The notes: generated by a model from the sequence alone, not told the origin. Positions 44,057-52,357 are shown, counted from the first letter of the stretch. The stretch is DNA of 64,000 nt from Bifidobacterium breve (GCA_945898065.1 CAMDHH010000002.1:36717-100716); one strand, 5' to 3'. Translations and numbers: made by a program.

Positions 44057-44888
44057 CCTATCAAAAACATTCTTTCATCCAGTTCTCCGTGAGTCCACGT
44101 TGGACTTTGTTGATGGGTCTACTTTTTCAGTGGACTTGAAAGCAAGACTTAATCAAGATAAGAAAAATGAGAATCTTTGCATAGACTATAAAGTAGATCT
44201 CACATCACCTGGAATTCGGCTCCAACTAGCTGATGGCTCAGCCCAGGTTTTTCTCGACCTTTATTCAAAAGAAACAATCACCAGAATTCTTTCGCCACTC
44301 CTAGATGAAGAAGGCACAATTGAGTTTAAGTCTGGCCAGCTACTTGGTGTTTTGGAAGTTCAGGCAGCAGTAATTGCGACGCAGGCGATCAGGAATTACA
44401 GTCCTGCCGGAATCAATAAAGAATACGGCGACAGTAAATTCAATATTTCACCAGGATCTATTCTGGCCATCGGCGAGAAAGTTTTATTGCCTCTCTCATT
44501 TAAGCGAATAAAGCTTGAAAGTCTTATTCGAGTGCAACTTTCTAAAGACCTCGATCCAGACGTTTATGAGCTCAATCTAGATTCTGATTTCATTACAATT
44601 TTAATGGGTGAATCATTTCATGCTCTGTGGGACATAATGCGATCAGATATTGCCGTAAAGCCTTACCTAGCTTTGTCAATCTATAAGGACACCTTTGTCG
44701 AAGCGCTAAGTTTAATACATAAAACTGAGGAAGCTGAAGAATTCAGCTGGGCCCAAGCTTTGATTGCAAGATGTGAAAAAAGTGGGATTAAGCTCGAAGA
44801 GCTCACCAACTTTTCAGCACAGAATCAAGCTGCACTGAAATTGTTACGAGAGTTAGGTGTACATAAACTGATAGCGAGTGAGGTTTAA
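44049..44888 (+). CDS. Hypothetical protein of the restriction cluster
   Basis: This roughly 279-residue protein has no recognised domain. The first half is predicted beta-rich (FSVDLKARLNQ...IRLQLADGSAQVFLDLYS), the second helical. TTG 44049 is preferred (MSNLSKTFFHP), with GGTGG upstream and an 8-nt overlap with the ATPase stop; a GTG at 44013 would overlap more. It abuts the DUF6339-like gene with no gap, so it belongs to the same operon and presumably the same complex. Confidence 0.65.
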   Translation: MSNLSKTFFHPVLRESTLDFVDGSTFSVDLKARLNQDKKNENLCIDYKVDLTSPGIRLQLADGSAQVFLDLYSKETITRILSPLLDEEGTIEFKSGQLLGVLEVQAAVIATQAIRNYSPAGINKEYGDSKFNISPGSILAIGEKVLLPLSFKRIKLESLIRVQLSKDLDPDVYELNLDSDFITILMGESFHALWDIMRSDIAVKPYLALSIYKDTFVEALSLIHKTEEAEEFSWAQALIARCEKSGIKLEELTNFSAQNQAALKLLRELGVHKLIASEV

Positions 44889-45620
44889 ATGAGAGTGTTG
44901 TCGACACAAAGCCTCGAGCAACTTCGCAATATCGTTCGAGCAGATGACAAATTTGTTCTAGAGTCACTTGAAGAACTTGTTTCTCGCTACTCACTGAGCA
45001 TGATTGGTTCGGATCTTGAACTACCAAAGAACTTCAAGCTTCTTTCTCCGGTAAATGACTCTTGGACTGGAAATAAAGATAGAGAGAATTCAGAGCTGAT
45101 CCAGACCTTGATCCCAAACTTAACCCGGGCAAACGCCACAGACGAACGCTTTTGGGTGACCTTGGCCTTTCGCGAAGCCCTTGAGTATTCAGTATTGCGA
45201 TGGGGAGGAGATGAAGTCGATAATAAGCAGATTCTAAATCATTGGTTTGCACCAACGAGCAGAAATAAATGGAGAGACCATTCCGTTGCTCGCCTATGGT
45301 ACGTCTCATCTTTTGCTGCTGGGCTAGAAGGTATTTCGCTTAATGATTCACTTGATGTCCTCTACTCAAATAGCGAACTTTTGAACAGTTTCCTCGGAAG
45401 ACCTCGTACGACCGCATCTAATCGTGTCGCGAGTAAGATTATTTTAATGCTTCACACTAAAGGTCGCGTCGATGGAGTTGTCATTTTTGATCGGAATAAG
45501 TTCCGAGCTCTTATGAAAGAGATCGACCTTCGAGCTGGTTTGATCCAAATAAATGCCCTTAGAGAGAAAGACTTCGACGATTTCTTTGATGACATCTTTG
45601 GAACGGTATATTTTACTTAA
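44889..45620 (+). CDS. DUF6339-like protein
   Basis: This 243-residue protein contains TDERFWVTLAFREALEYSVLRW near residue 92 and HSVARLWYVSSFAAG near 136. I recall this pattern for DUF6339 proteins, which are often found next to restriction-modification genes; their activity is unknown. The ATG follows directly after the upstream stop codon. It is the last gene of the four-gene plus-strand unit that starts with the endonuclease. Confidence 0.55.
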   Translation: MRVLSTQSLEQLRNIVRADDKFVLESLEELVSRYSLSMIGSDLELPKNFKLLSPVNDSWTGNKDRENSELIQTLIPNLTRANATDERFWVTLAFREALEYSVLRWGGDEVDNKQILNHWFAPTSRNKWRDHSVARLWYVSSFAAGLEGISLNDSLDVLYSNSELLNSFLGRPRTTASNRVASKIILMLHTKGRVDGVVIFDRNKFRALMKEIDLRAGLIQINALREKDFDDFFDDIFGTVYFT

Positions 45621-45859
45621 TAAAGACTTCCCCCACCCCTCTCAAAGACCGCGTACTCAATAATGTGCTACCTGGTAGATCCGTTTTCTAGGTGGCTTGT
45701 CGCTTACTTCGAAATTCTGGACCTTCAGTTTACTGGGAGCACCTACCAGCTTTTTCGGTCATACACTCCAAAACCATGGTTTTTTGGTGAATTCTGTATT
45801 TGCTATTGTCTTTGATCTACATCTCAAAAAGGCGATTCTGATTCCTTCAAATGCGTTCG

Positions 45860-45904
45860 GATCTTGATCTGCTGATCAAGGGGATCTAAACTCGATCGAG
45901 GATC
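45860..45904 (+). promoter_or_regulatory. Cluster of six GATC sites with two palindromes upstream of the DUF262 gene
   Basis: GATC starts at 45860, 45866, 45874, 45883, 45894 and 45901: six sites in 45 bp. Two lie in the palindrome CTTGATC-TGCT-GATCAAG (45863-45880) and one in CTCGATCGAG (45891-45900). The cluster ends about 18 bp before the start codon. It is a likely operator or methylation-sensitive control site. The rest of the 302-bp gap (45621-45922) holds only weak hairpins. Confidence 0.5.
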
Positions 45905-45922
45905 TCTATCAAAGGAGCATGT

Positions 45923-47839
45923 GTGGCGCTGACAGCTGAAGATAGGTTCAAGGCGGAGTCTTTGACAATTACTGAACTTTTTCAGAATGCCATTTACGAA
46001 GTTCCAGCTTTTCAAAGAGATTATTCATGGACCAAAGAAGAATGCGCAGACCTCTGGAGTGATATCAAGAATTTGGTTGACGGGGAAGTCAAAGCCCACT
46101 TCATCGGACCGATGGTTGTAATACGTCAAGGAGAAAAAAACCAAAAGAAATATCTTGTAATTGATGGTCAACAAAGACTAACAACCATACAAATGATAAT
46201 TTCACTATTGCGCGACCATTGGGTGCAACTAGATCCAGGAAGACGCGAAACACAAGCTGGACCAATGCCGTATGAGGACACTTGTAAATCACTCCTCGTT
46301 TCAGGACCACCTGCTTATTCAATAACTTTTATTCCAAATTGGCATATAAGAGACACGTTTCTTGATTATGTGCAGCGCGAAATTTCAGACGAAAAACGAA
46401 AGACACTAGTTCGGATTTCAGATGTCTCTTCTAAGGATATGGAATACGCAGAAGAATTATTTAAAGCCTATCTTTTTTTTAGAGAGAAGATCAGTGTTCT
46501 AACTAAAAGCCAGACAGAAAAATTTGAAGATTTGTTGCTCAATGACGTCCTAATTTTAAGAATTGACGCAGTTGAAATCGATAATGCATTTATATTATTC
46601 GATACTCTAAATAACAGAGGTTTAGATCTAACTCAAGGCGATTTGGTCAAGAATTTGATTTTTCAATCTATGAAAGAACCAGTAACAACTAATCTTTCAC
46701 CTGCGATGATAAAAATCTTGACTGATTGGGATAATGTTGCTGAAAAGGTATCTTACAAAAAATTAGATTCTTTCTTGCGATATTTTTTGATATTGAAACT
46801 AGGAAAAAAGATTCAAAAGGAAAGCATAAGCAAAGATATTGAAGCAGAATATGGCAATCAAGTGAAGATAAAGCAGTTTATTCAAGAGGTATCTGATTAT
46901 TCAGACCTTTATGCTCTTATAGAAAGAACAGACTCATTTCAGGGGCAGTATAAGATTCAACTTAATGCGCTCTTTGATGATTTGAATGATTTAGATCAAG
47001 CAACGCAAGCTGTCTTTTTATTGGCGGCACTAAAACGCTTTACTAATTGGGAAACAAAAGAACACTTCGAAAAACTTTCCAAAGTATGCAGGGGCGCTGA
47101 AGTTTTGTCATTTAGATGGCTTATCACTGGCAAAAATGCGCAGGATCTTGAGAATATCTGGCGTGAGGCTGGAATTAAACTAATGGATCAGACAAAAGAT
47201 GATCAAAAGGTATTAGAAGCAACGCTAAATCATCTGAAGCAAAATTTACCAACAGATCAAGAATTTAGGACCGAACTAGCCGGCAGGGCACTTAAATCAA
47301 GTAAGTTCGTACGCTACATTCTAAGAAAGATTGAAAATTCGCGGATAGATAATGTGGTTTGGGTTCTTGCAGGTCCAGACAAACTTGATGTTGAACATAT
47401 TGCACCAAAGACACCTGATGATTCTCACGATTGGCGCAGAGTGATGTTAGGTGACTCAAGTTATCGGAGCATTATCTATCGGTTAGGAAATCAAACACTA
47501 CTAACTAAGTCATTAAATCGCAGCGAGAAGAATAATGAATTTAAGGATAAAAAAGACAGGTATTTGAAAAACACTGGTCATCTAACAGAGCTAACCAAAG
47601 AAGTATTGACAGCGAGTTCTTGGAGTCATGCTTCTGTTGTGAAAAGATCAGAATTACTGGCAAAAGAAGCGGTAGCGCTTTGGAACTGGAACGCACTAGA
47701 AAAAGAAATTAAGGTAACTGCCGCGACACCTAAGGAACAGAAAAAACGTACCGTGAAGAAAGTCGCGAAAAAACGTACCGTGAAGAAAGTCGCGAAAAAA
47801 CGAACTCCTAAAATAAGTATTCAAAGAGGAAGGCACTAG
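45923..47839 (+). CDS. GmrSD-like type IV restriction protein (DUF262 + DUF1524)
   Basis: The N-terminal DUF262 domain of this 638-residue protein has VPAFQRDYSW, VIDGQQRLTTI and DNAFILFDTLNNRG, the ParB-like nucleotide-binding pattern of GmrS. The C-terminal DUF1524 domain has LDVEHIAPKTP and YRLGNQTLLTKSLNRSEKN, the His-Asn-His-like nuclease of GmrD. Fused forms of this kind cleave modified phage DNA. The last 35 residues are a lysine-rich repeat. The start is GTG 45923 with AAGGAG upstream. The GATC cluster just before it suggests control linked to methylation. Confidence 0.85.
   Translation: MALTAEDRFKAESLTITELFQNAIYEVPAFQRDYSWTKEECADLWSDIKNLVDGEVKAHFIGPMVVIRQGEKNQKKYLVIDGQQRLTTIQMIISLLRDHWVQLDPGRRETQAGPMPYEDTCKSLLVSGPPAYSITFIPNWHIRDTFLDYVQREISDEKRKTLVRISDVSSKDMEYAEELFKAYLFFREKISVLTKSQTEKFEDLLLNDVLILRIDAVEIDNAFILFDTLNNRGLDLTQGDLVKNLIFQSMKEPVTTNLSPAMIKILTDWDNVAEKVSYKKLDSFLRYFLILKLGKKIQKESISKDIEAEYGNQVKIKQFIQEVSDYSDLYALIERTDSFQGQYKIQLNALFDDLNDLDQATQAVFLLAALKRFTNWETKEHFEKLSKVCRGAEVLSFRWLITGKNAQDLENIWREAGIKLMDQTKDDQKVLEATLNHLKQNLPTDQEFRTELAGRALKSSKFVRYILRKIENSRIDNVVWVLAGPDKLDVEHIAPKTPDDSHDWRRVMLGDSSYRSIIYRLGNQTLLTKSLNRSEKNNEFKDKKDRYLKNTGHLTELTKEVLTASSWSHASVVKRSELLAKEAVALWNWNALEKEIKVTAATPKEQKKRTVKKVAKKRTVKKVAKKRTPKISIQRGRH
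47741..47802 (+). repeat. 27-bp tandem repeat encoding a lysine-rich tail
   Basis: The unit from AAAAAACGTACC to GTCGCG occurs twice exactly, then begins a third time. It encodes KKRTVKKVA repeats at the end of the DUF262 protein. Confidence 0.8.
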
Positions 47840-48014
47840 ACAATTAGCATTGCGGTCATTATCGCGTCCCACTTTTTCTAAAGTCTGAGGTGATTTAAAA
47901 TTATCTACTCTCATTCCAAGATGACGGCTTATGCATTTTGGAAAATCCCCACAGAGATTAGAAACTTTTTGAAGGGTTACCATTCCCCTTTCTAAATCCT
48001 ACTTTTCTAATTCA

Positions 48015-49055
48015 TTATGAAAAATCGTGCTTAGTAATCAGCGTATAAATTTGCGAAGTAAATTCAGTCAAATTTTTGATTTCTCCAATTATTACGAACC
48101 CTGAGCCGATAACCTCACATATTTGACATTTGCAGTCGTCGGCAAGCATTTCCCCCGCCATCTTAGCGATTTCAGTAAATCTTGGTCCAATTTGAGAAAT
48201 GGATTTCAATGATTCTTCAGATTCAAAATCACGTATCAATTCACTTACTTGCTTATCTTTTGAAAGTGACTTAGAAATCGAAATTATTTTTAAGGATTCC
48301 GCTGCTAAAGCAATGTGCAAATACGCGTAAGATTTCAATAAAGTGGAAGCGCCATGATTAAGTGTAGCTAATGTTTGGTCCAAGTCAGAATATTTCAAAC
48401 TTTCATAGCCTGGAATAATCGCCTCGTTGTCATGAATATAATTATTTGACTTATCTAATTTATCTTTTAATTGTGATATTTGGGACAGTAATTTCGAGTT
48501 CTCTGTGATGCCTTCTACGATTCCGTTTACTTCACTTAGATGCCTTCGAAACAATACGGAGTTAGCTAAGATTTTTGGAATAGCATCATCGTCACTTTCT
48601 TTAAATCTTAAGACAAATTTGCAGTAGTCAACCAAAGAATTTATCATTGGACCATAGAAGAGCACAACTTGATTTGATAAGTCTTGTAAAAGCGAGAGAG
48701 TCATATTCGAGGATTCTGGGTGCGCCCACATATTTCTAAATTTCTGTATATTTGCCAATGAATCGAGTTGTAATTTGGAAAGTCTTTGCTCGGTAAAGAG
48801 TATCTCAGCTAAAGCTAAACGGAAGTTTCCGTTATTTTTTTGGACAATTTGTTTAAGAATAAATTGCAAGTCCCTTTTGATTTCAATATTTTGAATATCG
48901 TCGCGAATTAAACAATCCTCAAACCAATTCGATCCCCATCTCTTGCGTAGTCCGGTTTCTAGCGTGGTCATCAAATCATCTTGAAGCATTTTCAAAATTT
49001 CATTACCTATAATTAGGACTTCATTGTCAGAATGTTTGCTTGAGCTCATGTTCAT
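48015..49055 (-). CDS. Swt1-type HEPN domain protein
   Basis: The N-terminal 115 residues of this 346-residue protein fit the Swt1-like HEPN domain: RKRWGSNWFEDCL, DLQFILKQIVQ, then FRNMWAHPES with Arg107-x4-His112. That is the Rx4-6H motif of HEPN ribonucleases. The rest is long helical segments, with CKCQICE near the C terminus that may bind metal. HEPN proteins are often toxins or RNA-cleaving defence effectors. No partner gene is adjacent on the same strand. It closes the right end of the defence island. Confidence 0.65.
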   Translation of the reverse strand: MNMSSSKHSDNEVLIIGNEILKMLQDDLMTTLETGLRKRWGSNWFEDCLIRDDIQNIEIKRDLQFILKQIVQKNNGNFRLALAEILFTEQRLSKLQLDSLANIQKFRNMWAHPESSNMTLSLLQDLSNQVVLFYGPMINSLVDYCKFVLRFKESDDDAIPKILANSVLFRRHLSEVNGIVEGITENSKLLSQISQLKDKLDKSNNYIHDNEAIIPGYESLKYSDLDQTLATLNHGASTLLKSYAYLHIALAAESLKIISISKSLSKDKQVSELIRDFESEESLKSISQIGPRFTEIAKMAGEMLADDCKCQICEVIGSGFVIIGEIKNLTEFTSQIYTLITKHDFS

Positions 49056-49089
49056 GCTTTAAGGTAACGCAAGGTGAATCAAAAAGTAG

Positions 49090-49119
49090 GTGAACCCTCA
49101 TAGAAATATGAGGGTTCAC
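49090..49119. terminator. Perfect 13-bp inverted repeat, terminator-like
   Basis: GTGAACCCTCATA, GAAA, TATGAGGGTTCAC. It lies between the divergent HEPN and NlpC/P60 genes. A short T-rich stretch follows on each strand, so it may insulate the two units. Confidence 0.6.
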
Positions 49120-49152
49120 TTGTTTAATCGAATTACACTAGCCCGATTCACG

Positions 49153-49181
49153 CTCACAGCTTGAGCCTTCCCAGCAACCCC
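49153..49181 (+). repeat. Promoter-proximal element shared with 7579-7607
   Basis: It contains TTGAGC, which is 18 nt before TACCCT; that box ends 7 nt before the NlpC/P60 ATG. The element therefore overlaps the probable promoter. Confidence 0.45.
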
Positions 49182-49197
49182 CGTTACCCTAACACTC

Positions 49198-50196
49198 ATG
49201 CGTTTGAGAGTTCTCCTTGCCCTGGCTATGTCGGCATCGCTTTTGATGCCGGCCCCTGCCCAGGCTGCTCCGACTTTGCAGGAGATTCAGGCAAAGGTGT
49301 TGCAGTTAGAAGAAGAGGCAACGACGGCAGCCGAAGGTGCGCAAGAGGCGAAGGTAAAACTTGCTGGGCTTACTAGAACACTCAATGGGATCAAGGCAAA
49401 GGCAGAGGTGCAGGGACAGGCGCTCTCTGTGATGCAAAAGAGTTTGAGTGCAATTGCTATTGAGCAATATAAAAGTGGTGGCTTTGGAGATAGTTTCCAA
49501 TTGTTGTTCTCAACTGATCCGGCTCTGTATTTATCATCGGCTGGGGCACTCGATGCAATTACAAGAGGTAAGTCAACAAAGATAAAGAAGTTTGCGGCAG
49601 CCCAACAACGCTTGAATGCAACGACGCTGACGGTCAATGACAAGGTGGCGATGGTTGCTGCTGCGCAGAAGAAGTTTGCGGCTCAATCTGCAAAGGCGAC
49701 CGATAAGTTGGCACAGGCAGAAGTTTTATTGGCGAAATTGAAGAAAGAAGATAGAGCAAGGTTGGCAGCCTTGGCGGCTGCGCAAGAAGATGCTGATCAG
49801 GCAAGTTCATTGAAGTTGGCAAAGGGTGCATCTGGTGTTTCAGGTAAGGCGGGTATTGCACTCAAGTACGCTCTGGCACAAATCGGTGATAGATATATAT
49901 TTGGCGCAGCAGGACTCAAGACTTGGGATTGTTCAGGGCTTACGATGATGGCATTTAGACAATCAGGTGTTTCATTGCCGCATTCTTCCGCTGCGCAATC
50001 GCGAATGGGCAAGGTAGTGCTGAAAAAGAATTTGAAGCCTGGAGATTTATTGTTCTATGGCCGCCCTGTTTCACACGTTGGTATTTATTTAGGTGGGGGA
50101 AAGATGGTGCACGCTCCGCGCTCTGGTTCGCGCGTGAAGGTTGCAGATTCTGGCTCCCTTGGTAGAAAGCCTTTTGTTGGAGCACGCCGTTTCTAA
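49198..50196 (+). CDS. NlpC/P60 peptidoglycan endopeptidase with coiled-coil N-terminal region
   Basis: This 332-residue exported protein has a signal peptide (MRLRVLLALAMSASLL...AQAA), a long coiled coil (about 30-205) and a C-terminal NlpC/P60 domain. The active-site Cys is in TWDCSGLTMMAF, the His in SHVGIYLGG, and a third polar residue in MVHAP. It resembles RipA-like D-glutamyl-meso-DAP hydrolases that split peptidoglycan stems during division. TACCCT 7 nt upstream of the ATG suggests a leaderless mRNA. It overlaps the next gene. Confidence 0.9.
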   Translation: MRLRVLLALAMSASLLMPAPAQAAPTLQEIQAKVLQLEEEATTAAEGAQEAKVKLAGLTRTLNGIKAKAEVQGQALSVMQKSLSAIAIEQYKSGGFGDSFQLLFSTDPALYLSSAGALDAITRGKSTKIKKFAAAQQRLNATTLTVNDKVAMVAAAQKKFAAQSAKATDKLAQAEVLLAKLKKEDRARLAALAAAQEDADQASSLKLAKGASGVSGKAGIALKYALAQIGDRYIFGAAGLKTWDCSGLTMMAFRQSGVSLPHSSAAQSRMGKVVLKKNLKPGDLLFYGRPVSHVGIYLGGGKMVHAPRSGSRVKVADSGSLGRKPFVGARRF

Positions 50197-51334
50197 CTCA
50201 GGAAAGATTTTATGTATCACCAACGACTTTGGTCCACGCGCTGGTGGAATTGAAACATTTGTAATTGGTTTATTAGAGCGCCTACCAAAGGGCGAAGTAG
50301 TTGTTTACACATCGGGCCAAGGCGATACACGTGAATATGACGCTGCGTGGCTGCGCGATTACGGGGTAGTGGTTCACCGAGATAGAGCAAAGATTTTGTT
50401 GCCAACTCCTCGCGTTACTCGAAACGTTGGCAAAGTAATAGATAAAGGTAATTTTTCTGTTGCAATCTTTGGAGCAGCAGCTCCTCTGGCCCTTATGGCT
50501 GGGTATGTAAGGGGCAAGGGTGTGGGGCGAATAGTTGCGCTAACCCATGGACATGAAGTGTGGTGGGCAAAGGTTTTCCCATTTACTTTGGTAATGCGCT
50601 ACATAGGCAACAAAGTAGATGCACTTACCTATTTAGCTGAATTTACAAGAAGCGCTATTGCTCGCGGACTATCTAGTAAGGCAGTGAGTGCGATGGTCAA
50701 GATTGCACCGGGTATTGATACTGATCACTTTGCTCCAGTTGATGCATCAGCGCTTCGCCAATCATTGGGGCTAGCGCATAAGAAAGTAATAGTTTGCGTA
50801 GGACGTTTAGTGCACCGTAAGGGACAAGATCATTTGATAGAGGCTATGCCTGAGATTCTCAAGAGTGAGAAGAATGCGCACTTGTTATTGGTGGGCGAGG
50901 GTCCTTATAGAAAGTACTTAGAGGAGCGGGTAGCGAACTTATCTCTGAGAGATAGCGTGACATTTATTGGTCGTATTCAATATGGCGAATTACCAAAATA
51001 CATTTGTGTGGGAGATATTTTTGCAATGCCATCTAGATCAAGGCTTGCTGGATTAGAAGTTGAAGGATTGGGAATTGTTTACTTAGAGGCAAGTGCGTGT
51101 GGTCTTCCAGTAATTGCTGGTAGTTCTGGGGGGGCACCAGATGCCGTGCTAGAGGGTAAGAGTGGTGTTGTAGTAGATGGCACTAATGATGTTGAGATTG
51201 CAGCAGCTGCGCTGATATTGCTGGGGGATGAGAAGTTGCGTAAGGCAATGGGTAGTGCGGGGCGTGCGTGGATTATTGATAAGTGGCGCTGGGAAATATG
51301 GGCGAAGGAATTTAGAGATCTGCTGAAAGTTTGA
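50177..51334 (+). CDS. GT4 glycosyltransferase, PimB-like
   Basis: This roughly 385-residue family-4 glycosyltransferase starts ILCITNDFGPRAGGIETFV and has APGIDTDHF, the nucleotide-sugar-binding VGRLVHRKGQD and the EVEGLGIVYLEASACGLPVI E-x7-E motif. This is the pattern of actinobacterial phosphatidylinositol mannosyltransferase PimB, which makes the second mannosyl transfer in PIM synthesis. The start is uncertain: no ATG precedes the conserved region, so TTG 50177 is proposed; TTG 50141 is the outer limit. It overlaps the NlpC/P60 gene. Confidence 0.75.
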   Translation: MEHAVSNSGKILCITNDFGPRAGGIETFVIGLLERLPKGEVVVYTSGQGDTREYDAAWLRDYGVVVHRDRAKILLPTPRVTRNVGKVIDKGNFSVAIFGAAAPLALMAGYVRGKGVGRIVALTHGHEVWWAKVFPFTLVMRYIGNKVDALTYLAEFTRSAIARGLSSKAVSAMVKIAPGIDTDHFAPVDASALRQSLGLAHKKVIVCVGRLVHRKGQDHLIEAMPEILKSEKNAHLLLVGEGPYRKYLEERVANLSLRDSVTFIGRIQYGELPKYICVGDIFAMPSRSRLAGLEVEGLGIVYLEASACGLPVIAGSSGGAPDAVLEGKSGVVVDGTNDVEIAAAALILLGDEKLRKAMGSAGRAWIIDKWRWEIWAKEFRDLLKV

Positions 51335-51348
51335 GCCTATTTGCTCAG

Positions 51349-51371
51349 TTGTCGGTGCCTTTTGCTAGTTT
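51349..51371 (+). promoter_or_regulatory. Consensus PafBC/RecA-NDp promoter motif
   Basis: TTGTCGGTG, 8 nt, TAGTTT, an exact fit to TTGTCRGTG-N8-TAnnnT. The predicted transcription start is near 51378, 11 nt before the ATG at 51389. Confidence 0.7.
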
Positions 51372-51388
51372 TGACTCTGTGAGAAACT

Positions 51389-52357
51389 ATGACTCTTATG
51401 GATGAGAACGAGCAACTACAAGAATTACTAAAGCCCATTATTACTATGCGTGAAGAGTGGTTCGCATATGCAGATGACATGCCAGCATATTTTAACGCTC
51501 CGGATAGCGTTCAGAGAATTGACTATCTGCTTGGAGCAACTATTGCCGCATATGAGTTCGTAATTCAAAAGAGCGAAGGCCAATCTGGAATTTCCTTCAT
51601 GGAATGGCACATGCGATACAAGCGTGCTGATTCTGAACTTATTTCTTTTTATGCTCCAGAAATGCATTATTGGAAAATGAGTCAACTTATTGGACAGTTG
51701 TGCTTTGAATTTAAGCGAACAGGGCAAAAGATGCGTACCTCACTTCACCGTGAGTTGATACTCAAGCAATTAGAGATGTGTCGCTTGATGGTTAATTATT
51801 CAAATGAAGGAGATATATGGGACCGCGCATTCGGTGCTGCACTTGGTTTAATTGACCTCCTTGATCCTGAGGAAGATGCTTCGATCATGCTTACACAATT
51901 GGCTCAATGGGAATGCGTGCGATTTGAAGATGATGAGGACTTTATTGGAGAAGATAGTGACGACTTTAGATATCCACGATTCGATGATCTCAAAGATGGC
52001 AAAGAATTTTTACTGACACTTTTCGGTGTTGGAGTTGATGCCACTTTGTATAGAGAAGGTGACATACCGGGAGGACTCAATGTCAGTGGCTCGTTAGTCG
52101 CAATATACGACGAAGATTTAGAGGAGATTATTACGATCCGATATCAAACTTCATCAGGGATTTTTTACCGTGAAAAAGGATTCTGGTGGAATTTTGGCCA
52201 TGACGTAGGGGATTTCTTCGATGATTGGGAGATGCTCTACGTCAAACCTGAATTTGTTGAACACTTTGATCTAGAGGAAGAACGAAGACGCAGGGTCACC
52301 TTAGATGAACTAACCCCGTACACAATGTCCTACGAAGAGATATTTCCTAACGACTAG
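51389..52357 (+). CDS. Hypothetical protein with a consensus DNA-damage promoter
   Basis: No domain is recognised in this 322-residue acidic cytoplasmic protein. The N-terminal half is helical, the C-terminal half richer in strands with many Asp/Glu and Phe/Trp (FWWNFGHDVGDFFDDWEML). It has its own consensus PafBC motif, so it is probably induced by DNA damage. It is convergent with the response regulator gene and overlaps it by 4 bp. An alternative ATG lies at 51398. Confidence 0.65.
   Translation: MTLMDENEQLQELLKPIITMREEWFAYADDMPAYFNAPDSVQRIDYLLGATIAAYEFVIQKSEGQSGISFMEWHMRYKRADSELISFYAPEMHYWKMSQLIGQLCFEFKRTGQKMRTSLHRELILKQLEMCRLMVNYSNEGDIWDRAFGAALGLIDLLDPEEDASIMLTQLAQWECVRFEDDEDFIGEDSDDFRYPRFDDLKDGKEFLLTLFGVGVDATLYREGDIPGGLNVSGSLVAIYDEDLEEIITIRYQTSSGIFYREKGFWWNFGHDVGDFFDDWEMLYVKPEFVEHFDLEEERRRRVTLDELTPYTMSYEEIFPND

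Noticed and set aside
39518..45620. Assignment of the cluster to the Mza (MutL, Z1, DUF, AIPR) system because of the GHKL ATPase
   Set aside because: No Z1, PF14390-like or AIPR gene is present; the methyltransferase and NgoFVII-like endonuclease fit a restriction-modification pair instead.
45767..45791. Hairpin CCAAAA...TTTTGG after the DUF6339-like gene as terminator
   Set aside because: The stem is short and purely A-T apart from two pairs, and it lies about 150 bp after the stop; too weak to call.
49090..49200. Possible ydaO-type (c-di-AMP) riboswitch before the NlpC/P60 gene, as in other actinobacteria
   Set aside because: The leader is too short, the conserved GGGG and CCGCUAAG blocks are not present, and the gene looks leaderless.
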